From assembly GCA_951802425.1 (NCBI GenBank), contig OX637797.1, positions 3,782,001 through 3,846,000 of the forward strand: DNA of 64,000 nucleotides, given 5' to 3'. Made by a program: the position numbers and the translations under genes. The notes beneath the pieces were generated by a model that worked only from the letters and a program-made list of their open reading frames with translations, searched no databases and had not been told where the DNA came from. Source of the DNA: Clavaria fumosa (Eukaryota > Basidiomycota > Agaricomycetes > Agaricales > Clavariaceae). How positions within the stretch are numbered: position 1 is the stretch's first letter; each line of letters begins with the position of its first letter. Positions 11,571 through 21,975 of this stretch are shown here, one piece after another.

Positions 11571-12746
11571 ATGCCTACTACATGTTCCGGTGCTCGACCT
11601 CCACCTCCTGTTGCTGACGACGTCAACATTCCAGAACCGGCCGACAATACTCCGACTCCGAGTGTGTCCGGACCTCCGGACCACGACGAAGAGTCAGATC
11701 CCGCGGTCACTGACGACGACAACGAGCTAAATGAACCTCTGACACCTCGAGCAGAGCGCGAACCAACTCCGGCACGCCTTCTTCAGCAAATTATCAACGC
11801 CAACAAGCGCCCGGATATGGTAAAACCACGCGACCCCAACACATTCGATGGCTCGGATGCTAAGAAGTTGAAAGGCTTCTTGGTCCAATGCCAGTTAAAC
11901 TTCCTTGATCGCCCAAGAGCATTCAAGTCCGATTCTCATAAGGTACGCTATGTCCTTTCCTTTCTCCGAGGCTTCGCCTTGGAATGGTTCGAACCAATGA
12001 TCCTGGATGGTGAAGACCATCCGGTTCTTTCGAACTATAAGATGTTCATTGCTCAACTTACAGAGAACTTTGGTCCTTACGACGCGATCCGTGAGGCGGA
12101 GTTCGAACTCGAATGCCTCTGGATGCGCGAGGACCAGAAGTTGACGAAATATACCATTTCGTTCAACAGATTCGCGTCCATTGTCCATTGGGACGAGTAC
12201 GCGGTGCAGCAGCAGTTCTACAAAGGACTTGCTAGCCGCATCAAAGACGAACTGGCCCGCGTTAACCGCGCGGACACGCTCCGCGGACTCCGTGAGCAAG
12301 CCAGTGCGATCGATGGCCGTTATTGGGCTCATCAGCAGGAGATCTCTCGGGACTCCGTTAAAGCTCCGACGCCTAACAACACCATAAAAAAGGAGACTTC
12401 GGATACTCCCAAGTCCCCAAGCACTTCCGGCGCTAATACCAAGTCCGAGAAACCCTCGGATAAGCGTCCGGTGAACTCTGGTTTGACTTCTGGGAACTCC
12501 GTTCCAAAGGTTGCTGAGGGCTCCACTAACTCCAGTAGCTCCAGCAACACAAAGAAGGCCCATCTGGGTCAGGATGGAAAACTGACTCCAGAGGAACGCC
12601 AACGGCGTTTTGATAATAATCTGTGCCTCTTCTGTGGAATAGCGGGCCACAAAGCCAACGAGTGCCGTAAGCGGACCTCGCGGGCCAGTGCCAGCGCTGC
12701 ACGAATCACCTCCGAGGGAGATGACTCCGTGCCAAAAAAAGATTGA
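11571..12746 (+). CDS. Gag polyprotein of element A (capsid and zinc knuckle)
   Basis: A 391-codon ORF starts with ATG 41 bases after the LTR. Residues 1-90 are acidic and proline-rich; residues about 85-260 form a retrotransposon Gag capsid domain (DPNTFDGSDAKKLKGFL, FALEWFEPM, LTENFGPYDA, ARVNRADTLRGLREQAS); residues about 265-330 are a Ser/Thr/Pro linker; and a CCHC knuckle CLFCGIAGHKANEC lies near residue 349-362. Gag binds and packages the element RNA. It appears uninterrupted, unlike pol. Its last codons overlap pol in the -1 frame at a run of seven A residues. Confidence 0.9.
   Translation: MPTTCSGARPPPPVADDVNIPEPADNTPTPSVSGPPDHDEESDPAVTDDDNELNEPLTPRAEREPTPARLLQQIINANKRPDMVKPRDPNTFDGSDAKKLKGFLVQCQLNFLDRPRAFKSDSHKVRYVLSFLRGFALEWFEPMILDGEDHPVLSNYKMFIAQLTENFGPYDAIREAEFELECLWMREDQKLTKYTISFNRFASIVHWDEYAVQQQFYKGLASRIKDELARVNRADTLRGLREQASAIDGRYWAHQQEISRDSVKAPTPNNTIKKETSDTPKSPSTSGANTKSEKPSDKRPVNSGLTSGNSVPKVAEGSTNSSSSSNTKKAHLGQDGKLTPEERQRRFDNNLCLFCGIAGHKANECRKRTSRASASAARITSEGDDSVPKKD
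12734..12740 (+). promoter_or_regulatory. Candidate -1 ribosomal frameshift site A_AAA_AAA
   Basis: Read in the gag frame, the sequence is CCA AAA AAA GAT TGA: the heptamer A AAA AAA has the X XXY YYZ form of a -1 slippery site and ends one codon before the gag stop at 12744-12746. The pol frame (starting around 12740) is exactly -1 relative to gag, with no ATG near its start. This is the normal way gypsy-type elements make Gag-Pol; a downstream stimulatory structure was not tested. Confidence 0.6.
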
Positions 12747-15700
12747 GCAGCCCAGAGAGCATAGTACGACTCTCCGGCTGCTCCGACTCCGATCGTACGG
12801 AACCGATACTCGATACCCTTTCCTTTCATCGTTCTCTTTCCCTTCTTGCCTCCTCTCCTTCTATTTCGTCTCCGTTCAAAGCTATGATAGACTCCGGTGC
12901 TGAACTTTGTTTCATTGACACCAAATTTGCTTCTTGCTTCCATCTTCCGAAAACTCCGGTGACCCCTCGGGAGGTCGTTTTTATTAACGGGACCACCTCC
13001 GTATGGGTTACCGAAGCGGTCTGGTTATCCATTCGGCTCTCCGCCATGGATCCGACCGACGTCTTGTGTGTAGTTACCGATCTTGATCCCTCTAGTGATG
13101 TGATCTTGGGAATGAATTGGCTGTTCCAAAACAACCCGCTGGTTGACTGGATTACTGGCCAGATAAAGCCCAGACCATCTACGAAAGAGGAGAAAACTCC
13201 GAAATCTGATCCAGAGGGTGCACCGGCCAGCACTCTCCACTCTGTCCCTCTGTCCACCTCTGTCCCTCTGTCTGTCTCCACTCCGTGTGCTCCGGTTCAA
13301 ATGTCGTCTGCAGCGACTCTGAACCAGACCCGGACTCCGTCTCCATCTCTGCCTCTGTCTCCGTCTTTGACCCAGTCTCTGACCTTTCCGTCTACTCCAT
13401 CTCTCCAGGAGACACCCAAAGTTTCTTTTGTGAATGCTGCCGCATTCGTCACGGCTTGTGGACTTTGCGGGTCCCAAGTCTTTGGCATGACATTGTCGAG
13501 CGAGTCCGCGCACGCGGCCTCTGCTTCGTTCAACGTCCCCGACACCACCCCCCAGGACCTCCTCTCCATTCCAGAGGAGTAGAGGGACTTCCCAGATGTC
13601 TTCAGTAAAAAGAAGGCAGATACCCTTGCTCCGCATCGACCGTATGATTTAAAGATCAACCTGCTGGATGGCCAATCCCCTCCGCCAGGTGCGGTCTACT
13701 CTCTGTCGCAGTCCGAACTCAGCGAACTCCGCGAGTTTTTGGACGAGCACCTCCGCATTGGATTTATCCGTCCAAGCCGTTCTCCACATGGAGCACCTGT
13801 GCTCTTTGTCTGGAAGAAGAACGGAACGCTCCGATTATGCGTTGATTTCCGTGGTCTCAATAAATTGACCAAAAAAGACCGTTATCCGCTCCCGCTGACT
13901 AAAGATCTTCTCGACGTTCCAGGAAAAGCCCGAATCTATACAAAACTCGACCTCTGACACGCGTATCACCTGGTCCGTATCGCTGAGGGTGACGAATGGA
14001 AGACCGCATTCCGCACCCGATACGGATCCTTTGAATGGTGTGTGATGCCTTTCGGGCTCACAAACACGCCCGCCACATTCCAGCACTTTATGAACGACAT
14101 ATTCTCCGACCTTCTCGACACGTTTATGGTCGTCTACCTCGACGACATCCTAATTTACTCCGAGGATCTGAAACAACACGTTGAGCACGTCCGAGAGGTA
14201 CTCCGAAGGCTCCGGGAGCATGGTCTCTTCCTGAACCCGGCTAAGTGTGAATTTCACGCTGAAACTGTGGAGTATCTCGGATTTGTTTTATCTCCGTCCG
14301 GACTTTCTATGGACACGGCTAAAGTGAAAACTATACAGGATTGGCCGACTCCGCGGAAGGTCAAGGATATCCAGTCCTTCCTCGGGTTCGCCAATTTCTA
14401 CCGCCACTTCGTCCATGGCTATTCCGAGATCGTCGCTCCGAAGAACCGCTTGACGCATAAAAACATCGAGTGGCAGTGGTCCGACGATTGCCAGTCCGCA
14501 TTTGACTATCTAAAAACCGCGTTCTCCACGGCTCCGATCCTCTCGCACTTCATACCTGGAGCTCCGCTGATAGTTGAAACGGACGCCTCGGACTACGCTG
14601 TCGCTGCGATACTTTCTACGGTCGCCTCCGACGGTGAAGTCCACCCTATTGCTTTTCATTCCCACACCCTAGGCGTCTCCGAACTGAACTATGACACCCA
14701 TGATAAGGAACTTCTCGCTATATTTGAGGCGTTTACCGCTTGGAGGCACTATCTCGAAGGTTCTGAAATTCCGGTCGACATTGTTACCGACCACAAGAAC
14801 CTAGAGTACTTCTCCATGGTCCGCCTGCTCACCCGGCATCAAGCCAGGTGGTCAGAGTTCCTTTCCCAGTTCAATTTCGTGATCTGATTCCACCCCGGGT
14901 GCCTCGGAATGAAACCCGATGCGTTGACTAGACGTTGGGACATCTATCCCAAAGAGGGGGATAGCGACTATGCCCGCGTCAATCCGCAAAACCTCCGGCC
15001 GATGTTCTCCAGCGAACAATTGATATCGTCTCTCCGAGCTTCGTCGCTTTACGTACCCGCACTCTGTGCGTCGTTTGTGATTGACGATCATCAACTCCGA
15101 GAGGACATCCGGTCTGGACTCTTGCTCGATCCTGTGATTGTCCCGATCCTAGAAGACCTCTGCTCGAACTCCGCAGACCCTAAGTGGTCCATGGACGACG
15201 ACGGACTTCTCCGCGAGCGCGGACGGATTTATGTACCGGATGTCAATGACCTCTGACTCCGCGTTTTACGCGCGAGACATGATCACCCACTCGCCGGACA
15301 TTTCGGTCGGACCAAGACTACGGCCTTGGTCTTCAGGGATTATACCTGGCCGAAACTCCGAGGATTCGTATTGGACTTTTGCAAGTCTTGCACGACTTGT
15401 GGTAGGGCGAAAGCCCCTCGGCATAAGCCATATGGAATGCTCAAGCAGCTACCCATACCCGAGAAACCATGGAATTCCATTTCGATGGATTTCATCAAGC
15501 AACTCCCTGAGAGCTCCGGTTTTACCGCAATATTGGTGGTTGTTGATAGGTTTACGAAGCAGGGAATCTTCATCCCGACGACTGACGAAGTGAACTCCGC
15601 GGAGTTGGCTCGTCTATTCGTATTCCACGTCTTCTCGAAACATGGAGTTCCGTCGCATGTCACCTCCGATCGCGGCTCCGAGTTCGTTTCCCGTTTTTTT

Positions 15701-16566
15701 TTCGCTCATTGGGTAAAGTCCTGGACATGACTTTACACTTCACCTCCGGATATCATCCGGAGGGCGACGGACAGACGGAGCGGACTAACCAGACATTGGA
15801 ACAATACCTCCGTTGTTACTGCAATTACCAGCAGGACAACTGGTTGCAGCTTCTACCCCTCGCTGAGTTTGCCTACAACAATGCCCCGAGCGCCACCACT
15901 GGGGTTTCTCCGTTCTTCGCGAACAAGGGTTATCATCCGAATATCTCGGTATTTCCCGAACACGAAGTAACTTCGGTCTGTGCCCGAGAGCTCGCTGTAG
16001 ACTTGGATCAGCTGCACCAAGAACTCCGTAACCAAATCGCCAAAGCGCAGAGTCGCTATCAGGGTCCGGCGGACAAACGTCGGACTCCGGCACCGGAGTT
16101 TAAGGTCGGAAACCGAGTATACGTAAAGGCGAAGTTTTTCCGTACGACCAGACCCTCCAAAAAACTCTCCGACAAGTTCCTCGGACCTTTCGAGATCATC
16201 AGAGAGGCCGGTTCGCACTCCTTTGTACTCCGACTCCCCGAGGCCATGCGAGCCGTCCACCCCGTCTTCCACATTTCCATGCTGGAGCCAGTCACTCCGA
16301 ATACAATTCCGAATCGTACCATCACCCCGCCTCCTCCGGTAGAGATCGATGGAGACTTAGAGCACGAAATCTCCGAAGTGCTCGACTCCAAGATCGACAA
16401 ATGCCGCACCTGCAAACTCCTATACCTGGTGCGGTGGTCCGGATACGAAGGAACCGATGAGGAAACATCCTGGCTTCCCGCTACGGAACTTGTCCACGCC
16501 TCCGAGGCCGTTTCGGATTTCCACCAAGCTTATCTGAACAAGCCTGGACCTCTCAATACCCTATAG
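12743..16566 (+). pseudogene. Pol polyprotein of element A: protease, RT, RNase H, integrase, chromodomain (broken)
   Basis: Protease motif MIDSGAELCFID lies near 12884. RT blocks include [20 protein letters not shown] (13831) and YLDDILIYS (about 14134). RNase H shows VETDASDYAV, THDKELLAIFEA and VTDHKNL. Integrase shows a histidine/cysteine zinc region (HDHPLAGHFG..CTTCG), then MDFIKQLP, TSDRGSEF and DGQTERTNQ for the DDE triad. The chromodomain is at about 16360-16530 (LYLVRWSGYEG). In-frame stops occur at 13580 (TAG), 13957 (TGA in KLDL-stop-HAY), 14885 (TGA) and 15254 (TGA); the three TGAs sit where Arg is expected, so CGA to TGA. A run of nine T at 15694-15702 shifts the frame for the rest. 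The enzyme set is complete in order but not translatable. Confidence 0.9.
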
Positions 16567-17097
16567 ACTTTTCTCCGTTCACTCTGATTCCCTGAAATTT
16601 CTCTTATACTTCTATTTACGTACATTTTTCATTCAATCCAATTCCGTCTCTTTTCTCCGTTCACTCCAATACCCCGAAATCTCTCTTATGCTTCTACTTA
16701 CGTACATTTTCTGTTCTATACTACTCCATCTCTCGCTTCTCCGTCTTCTCCAAAAACCCCCAAAAAAAAAAAAATCTGTATTTCTGTCTCTCTGTATTTC
16801 TGTCTCTCTGTCTCTCTGTCTCTCTGTCTCTCTCTCCCTGTTCCTGTCTCCGAAAACTCCGAAAACTCTAAAAAACCTTCTTTCTTCTTATTCCTTTTCT
16901 CCGTAAACTCCGAACCTTTGATTTTTTCTCCCAAGTCCGACTCCGAACCTCTCTTCGTCTTCTCCGTGTTGTCTTACTTTATTTTCCTTTCACTCCGCTT
17001 ACTTTTCACTCGAGTTCAAAGATAAAAAACAAAAATTTTATAAAAAAGAAAAGAAAAAAGAAACAATAAATACAAGTATATAAAATTTTTATTTTTT
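16567..17097. repeat. Pyrimidine-rich spacer after pol, with duplication and CTCTGT microsatellite
   Basis: The segment TTCTCCGTTCACTC..TACGTACATTTT occurs twice in tandem (about 16571-16628 and 16654-16710). A CTGTCTCT microsatellite fills about 16780-16848. A/T runs follow at 17025-17100. No coding signal was seen on the plus strand; position matches the 3' untranslated part of the retroelement. Confidence 0.7.
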
Positions 17098-17523
17098 TTA
17101 GGCGGAGGGGGGCGAGCCGGGCGACGCCTGCAAAATTCCTTCGGGCTCCTTAAGCCCGAACTCCGCTCCCACTTCTCCTGCCTCCACCTCCGCCTCCGCC
17201 TCTTCCTCCGCCTCTTTCTCCGACCCCACCTCCTTCGCCTTTCCCTTCTCCTTCTCCTTCTCCTTCCCCGTCACCTCCACCACCATGTCCTCCGCCTCCG
17301 CTTCCTCCGCCTCCGCCCTCAGAACCTCTGCCATCTCCTTCCTCACCTCCTCCGCTGCCTCCACCTTCTCCGCCACCTCCATCCTCTTCCCCCACTTCTC
17401 CAAAATCCCGCAGAGAATCTTCCGATCCTCCGCCGCGGCCTTCCGCTCCGCTGCGGCCTCCGCCCTCCACTCCTCCATCGCAAACACCCCCCTCAGGACC
17501 ACGCTATGCATGGCCTGCATCAA
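17098..17523 (-). CDS. Antisense Glu/Lys-rich coiled-coil ORF at 3' side of element A
   Basis: A 141-codon minus-strand ORF in a plus-strand retroelement. Its N-terminal part (MEEWRAEAAAERKAAAEDRK, LEKWGKRMEVAEKVEAAEEV) is a strong heptad-type coiled coil; the rest is a low-complexity acidic/basic tail ending in a stop just before an A/T tract. It occupies the same place and orientation relative to pol as the eight-exon gene in element C, but no zinc cluster is seen, so homology is not proven. A TAG lies upstream in frame at the junction 17534, so the gene may have lost its 5' exons there. Composition bias means chance ORF formation must be considered. Confidence 0.45.
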   Translation of the reverse strand: MMQAMHSVVLRGVFAMEEWRAEAAAERKAAAEDRKILCGILEKWGKRMEVAEKVEAAEEVRKEMAEVLRAEAEEAEAEDMVVEVTGKEKEKEKGKAKEVGSEKEAEEEAEAEVEAGEVGAEFGLKEPEGILQASPGSPPSA

Positions 17524-18301
17524 ATTTTTAACCTAGCTGTAAAACAAATGGCCAATGCAAGTTTGGCCACATAATAAAAAACTGCAAAATGTGTTATAGG
17601 AACCTTGTAGACATGTTCTATAGGTAAAACAATACAACTTTTGTATGGATCATGTCTCACCCCACTTGCTACTTCAAAAGATCCCCTGGTTTTCATTTTG
17701 GCCTCTTCCTAGTGTATCATTACAAAGAATAGCATATTGTACAATACATAGGCATGGGAGGCCTATGAAACTTTGAGGAGACATTCTCTATAGTATATCA
17801 ATGGTTTATGGCCACTTACCTGATCCCCTAAGCTTCTACTTTCAAAGATCCCCTGAAAATGCCCAAAAAACTCATTTTTCCGGGATCTTTGGACCTGGAC
17901 ACTAAAACACTTATGTAAAGCACCCACACCCTTTCCCTATACCCCCTCTAACCCCCCATACCATTCACTACCAAGTGGCCAATGCTCCACCTTCTGCTGA
18001 CCCTTACCCACAACACTTGGCCAATGCTGCATTGGCCAACTTCTATTAAATAATTTCCAATAATCACCAAAATATTCATGTGCCTAGTTCACATTTTTGC
18101 TATCATCTTTTGTATGGAAACCACATCCCACTTTCCATCTGTTCCAAAGATCCCCATTATTCTTGATATTAAATGAGCATGTGAGCAAGGGTGAGAGTGA
18201 AGATGATTGTGAGAGTGACAGAGTAAATGGGGTGGGTGAGGATGAGTAAGAGTGTTCATGAAGGTGAAGGTGAGGGGTGAAGGTGACTGAGAGTAGGGTT
18301 C

Positions 18302-18641
18302 TGTCACAAACAGTCCTCTGACTTCAGGATATTCGAGGGAGCAAGGTTGAGGCTTGGCCAAATGGAAGCAGAAGGATGATATTGGAAGGGAAGTAACAAC
18401 CTGAGGTGTTACTGACTAGCAGAGTCCGTACTTATACTAATAGGGCATAGGGTGAGAGTGGCGACAGGGGCATGGTAGAGGCATTGTGAGTACATGAGGC
18501 ACCCATGAGGCCGTGCAGCATGGAAGTGTGGAAGAAGGGCAGGATGGGACATGTGGATAGGTACAAGGGTGATGGCGATGGCATGTGGGGGTGGGCACGT
18601 GGTTTAGGGGAGGCTGGGCGAGGAGCATGAGAATCTTTACA
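18302..18641 (-). repeat. Possible 3' LTR of decayed gypsy element D
   Basis: TGTCACAAACAGTCC at 18302 and AATCTTTACA ending at 18641 give TG..CA ends. Just beyond, the minus strand reads CTGGAGGGGGATGA, which looks like a polypurine tract before a minus-strand LTR. No second LTR was found to confirm the ends. Confidence 0.4.
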
Positions 18642-18899
18642 TCATCCCCCTCCAGTGGTCTGACATCTCGGCGGGCAGCTAGGCTTCTTGGGATTGCTCG
18701 CATTCCACTTTGGTTGGCTGTTCGGGTTGTGGCGGTGGGATTTTGGTTGGGGGGTCGACACTGGTGTCACGAGTGTCAGGAATGAGGGGGTGGTCGTAGT
18801 TGTTGGTGGGCATGATCCATGGGTTCCGTATGTCAGTAGTGACCGGTATGACAAAGGGGGGGCCCTCTTGCTGGTAGTGGATCGCCCACTCTTCTCATA

Positions 18900-19890
18900 G
18901 GATTGGTTTGGGGGGCAGGGGTATTTCGAGTTGGAGCTGCATGTTGCGGCAGTTGACCCAGATCTCGCCAAGTACAGGTGACGTGCATAAGATCCGTTGT
19001 TGTTGATCAAATTTGAGTCCTCATAATTCTTGCCACATCATGCAGCTGAGGCTTGTGCTGAGACATTTGGTGAACTGGCAGACCCATACCTTGTCTTCTG
19101 GCTCAAGGATTTCTCGGTTTCGTCAGAACTGCAGTATGTGCGCTGGGGGGTCATCTGACATAAGAGGCAGGGGTCCAACCCCATATTCTGGCATGCTAGG
19201 GGAATACGGACAGCGTCCAGTATGTGTCACATGTGGGCCATTGTGTTGGGGGAGGAGGGAGGACCTTAAAGTGTGGGCAGCATGGGTTCTGGTATGTACC
19301 GGTGGGTGGTTTCGGGGGGCAGTGGCCACGGTAGGTTTTGCGGCCATCCGGCGGCTCGGCGGGCATAGTACAGCGGTCCTGCTGCGCCGCGGCGTGGGGT
19401 CTGAGGGGTGCGGTCTGCTGGCATGGCGAGGGGAGGTAGTGGGGCTGTGGTTTGTTAGGTTGCGGGGTTCAGGGTTTATATGTACTTTTGTCTGGCAGGG
19501 TCGGCAGGGTGTGGGAATGTTCATGTGAAGGAAACAGTATTGCAAGTGGTCATCGATGAGTTCGGGTGGTGGGCACTTGTCCAGTTCCTGGTTAGGGAAC
19601 TTCCCTTCTATGTATGGTGTGAGTAACATTTCATTGAATACCAGGTGAATTTTCCAGGTAGGGGGCAAGTCCAGACAGTAGGCTGAGGCCCCAACTTTCT
19701 CAATTACCACAAAGGGTCCCACTCTTTTGTCCATGAGTTTCTCTGATGGCCATTCTGTATTCAGGTTTACTGCGTCCAGCCATACCATGTTTCCCTTCTT
19801 GTATTCTAATGTTTTTGTATTTTTGTGTTTATCATATGTGGTTTTCATGTATTGTAGTAGATTTTCGTAATTAGGGTTAGGTTAGGTCTG
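18900..19890 (-). pseudogene. Gypsy element D integrase C-terminal remnant
   Basis: The minus strand reads MKTTYDKHKNTKTLEYKKGN, VWLDAVNLNTEWPSEKLMD, RVGPFVVIEKVGASAYCLDL and NEMLLTPYIEGKFP between 19848 and about 19590: the integrase C-terminal (GPY/F-like) module that precedes a chromodomain. After DDHLQY the frame is lost and only proline-rich fragments in several frames follow. Upstream coding stops at about 19890 where non-coding satellite begins. A short piece of the same pol survives in copy 2 near 42210. It is a dead 3' fragment. Confidence 0.7.
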
Positions 19891-19929
19891 AGTACAGTCT
19901 AAGGATTTGAGCTATTTCCCACACATAAA

Positions 19930-21240
19930 TAAGTCTTGGTCATAAATGATATGGATATGTTGGCTGTCCCAGAAGTATGCATATCATACACAAATGATAT
20001 GTGTACTTCTGGGCAGAGTGTGTACGCATATTGTATGCGAACGATATGCATACTTCTGGGCAGAGTGTGTACACATATCATACATGAACAATATGCATAC
20101 TTCTGGGCAGAGGATATGCGTACTTCTTGGAAAGTGTGTATGCATATCATTCATGTACAATATCCACACTCTTCCCAGAAGTATGCATATTGTATGTGAA
20201 CAATAGCATACTTCTGGGCAAAGCATATGCGCACACACCATATCATATGCATATGATATGCGTACATTCTGGGTGAGTGGGCATGTGTATATCATATACA
20301 AATGATGTATATGCATGCCCACTCACCAGGAATGCACGCATATCGTACGCATATGATATGCGTACATTCTGGGTGAGTGGGCATGCATATATCATATACA
20401 AATGATGTATATGCATCCCCACTCACCAGGAATGCATGCATATCGTATGCGTATGATATGCGTGCATTCTGGGTGAGTGGGCATGTGTACATCATATACA
20501 AATGATATATATGCATGCCCACTTGCCAGGAATGTACACATATCGTACGCATATGATATGCGTAAATTCTGGGTGAGTGGGCATGTGTATATGATATACA
20601 AATGATGTATATGCATGCCCACTCACCAGGAATGCACACATATTGAATGCGTACGATATGCGTACATTCTGGGTGAGTGGGCATGCATATATCATATACA
20701 AATGATGTATATGCATCCCCACTCACCAGGAATGCATGCATATCGTATGCGTACGATATGCGTGCATTCTGGGTGAGTGGGCATGTGTACATATGTATAT
20801 GCATCCCCACTCACCAGGAATGCACACATATTGTGTGCATACAATATGCATACATTCTGGGTGAGTGGGCATGCATATATCATATACTCCAATGATGTAT
20901 ATGCATGCCCACATATCATTTGTATATGATAAAGACATGTTAGAGAATGTACACATATTGTATGCATCCAATATGCATACATGAACAACACATATTAATT
21001 ACATAATCTGTGCAGGAGAGACCCTGCAGGAGCAAGGTGATATTATTTTTGTATGATATGCATGCACACTTGCCCAGAATGTATGCATATTGGATGCATA
21101 CAATATGTGTACATTCTGTAACATGTCTATATCATATACAAATGACATGTATGTATTATATGCATGCCCACTTGCCAAGAATGTATGCTTATCAGATGCA
21201 TATGAGATACTTACATTATGCAATGTATGCATATCATATT
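19930..21240. repeat. 100-bp palindromic satellite, array 1
   Basis: Between about 20270 and 20910 the unit recurs every 100 bp (ATGCATGCCC or ATGCATCCCC at 20311, 20411, 20511, 20611, 20711, then about 20801 and 20902). Each unit carries the pair CCCACTCACC and GGTGAGTGGG as inverted arms around AT/GC alternating palindromes such as GCATATCGTACGCATATG. The left part (19930-20230) is a related variant with CTTCTGGGCAGAGTGTGTAC. ORFs rich in Tyr/Ile/His across it are by-products of the repeat. Confidence 0.9.
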
Positions 21241-21975
21241 GTCAGGCTTGTGACAGCAAAACCCCTTTGGTGTGCAAGGGTAGAGCAAAGGGTCTGTTCA
21301 GTTTCTAATGCTAGTCAATAGTCCTGGCAGACTTGTCTTTCAATGTGCAGGGAATACTCCTGCAGTAGTCGAAGTGTCTGGTAATAGGTCTGGGGATTGG
21401 CTCGGAGTAGTTGGTCCTTTATCCAAGTCCTGGTATACCTTTGGTAATACTTGAACCGATAGAGGTTCTGCTCAATCGATGGGTGGCTGGTGAAACTCTC
21501 AGGAGGGATGACTTGCGACCTTAAAGGCAGGAAGACGAATCCTTCCAGTGCGAAGTTCTCAGCAGCGACGTTTGCTGTCAGACTTAGTTGAGGTCTCTCA
21601 AGTAAGTGTATAGATGAAAAGATCGAAGCTAGGGTACATGTGGGCTGGTCCCAGGTCTTATATACTCTAGCTATGGGCTGTACATGATGTATGAGTCATT
21701 GATTAAATATCGGAATCTGATAGGTGATCAGGAAAGCTGCGCGCTTGCACTGGAATGCTGAGTATGAGCAGTGTCGATCTTTGTTGGGATCCTTGTGATG
21801 ATGATGTCATCAGTGATCAGATAGGGTCCCCGCTTCGATGCATTACATCACAGTCGGCTGCGTCTGATCTTTGTTGGGGATGAGATCGGAGGATCAGATG
21901 ATCTGTGATCAAGCTGCTCTGAGTCATGATCACTTGATCGATCAGTGTGATGCAGTGATCAAGTGAAACTGATCT

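Larger units (their letters stand above)
10806..17533 (+). mobile_element. Ty3/gypsy chromodomain retrotransposon A, 3'-truncated
   Basis: Order on the plus strand is 5' LTR (10806-11530), gag (11571-12746), pol with protease, RT, RNase H, integrase and chromodomain (12743-16566), then a pyrimidine-rich spacer and an antisense ORF. No second copy of the TGTTACGACCCC LTR follows; the sequence switches at 17534 to an unrelated repeat, so the 3' end is lost. A solo LTR of the same family lies at 44401-45146. Several premature stops make the copy inactive. Confidence 0.85.
17534..21240. repeat. Segmental repeat block, copy 1
   Basis: From CTAGCTGTAAAACAAATGG at 17534 the sequence matches 32665-33161 continued at 41602-46140, in the same order: non-coding unit, gypsy D remnants, palindromic satellite. 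Copy 2 carries element B, a solo LTR and an A-family solo LTR that are absent here, while it lacks 18440-19850. The two are therefore a large duplication, or two members of one composite repeat. Confidence 0.85.

Noticed and set aside
11895..12650. 251-codon minus-strand ORF opposite element A gag
   Set aside because: Shadow of gag; gag shows capsid and zinc-knuckle motifs, the antisense frame shows none. It is unlike the antisense genes downstream of pol.
17150..17470. Gly/Glu-rich 106-codon ORF in a second minus-strand frame
   Set aside because: Frame-shifted shadow of the 17098-17523 coiled-coil ORF caused by GAG/GGA low complexity.
20270..20910. Regularly spaced repeats that could suggest a CRISPR array
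   Set aside because: Repeats and spacers are both parts of one 100-bp satellite unit, there are no unique spacers, no cas genes, and the genome is eukaryotic.
19936..21321. Many overlapping ORFs rich in Tyr, Ile, His and Met on both strands (also 42297-46390)
   Set aside because: They translate the 100-bp palindromic satellite; open frames arise on both strands because units are palindromic and stop-poor. No start context, introns or domain.
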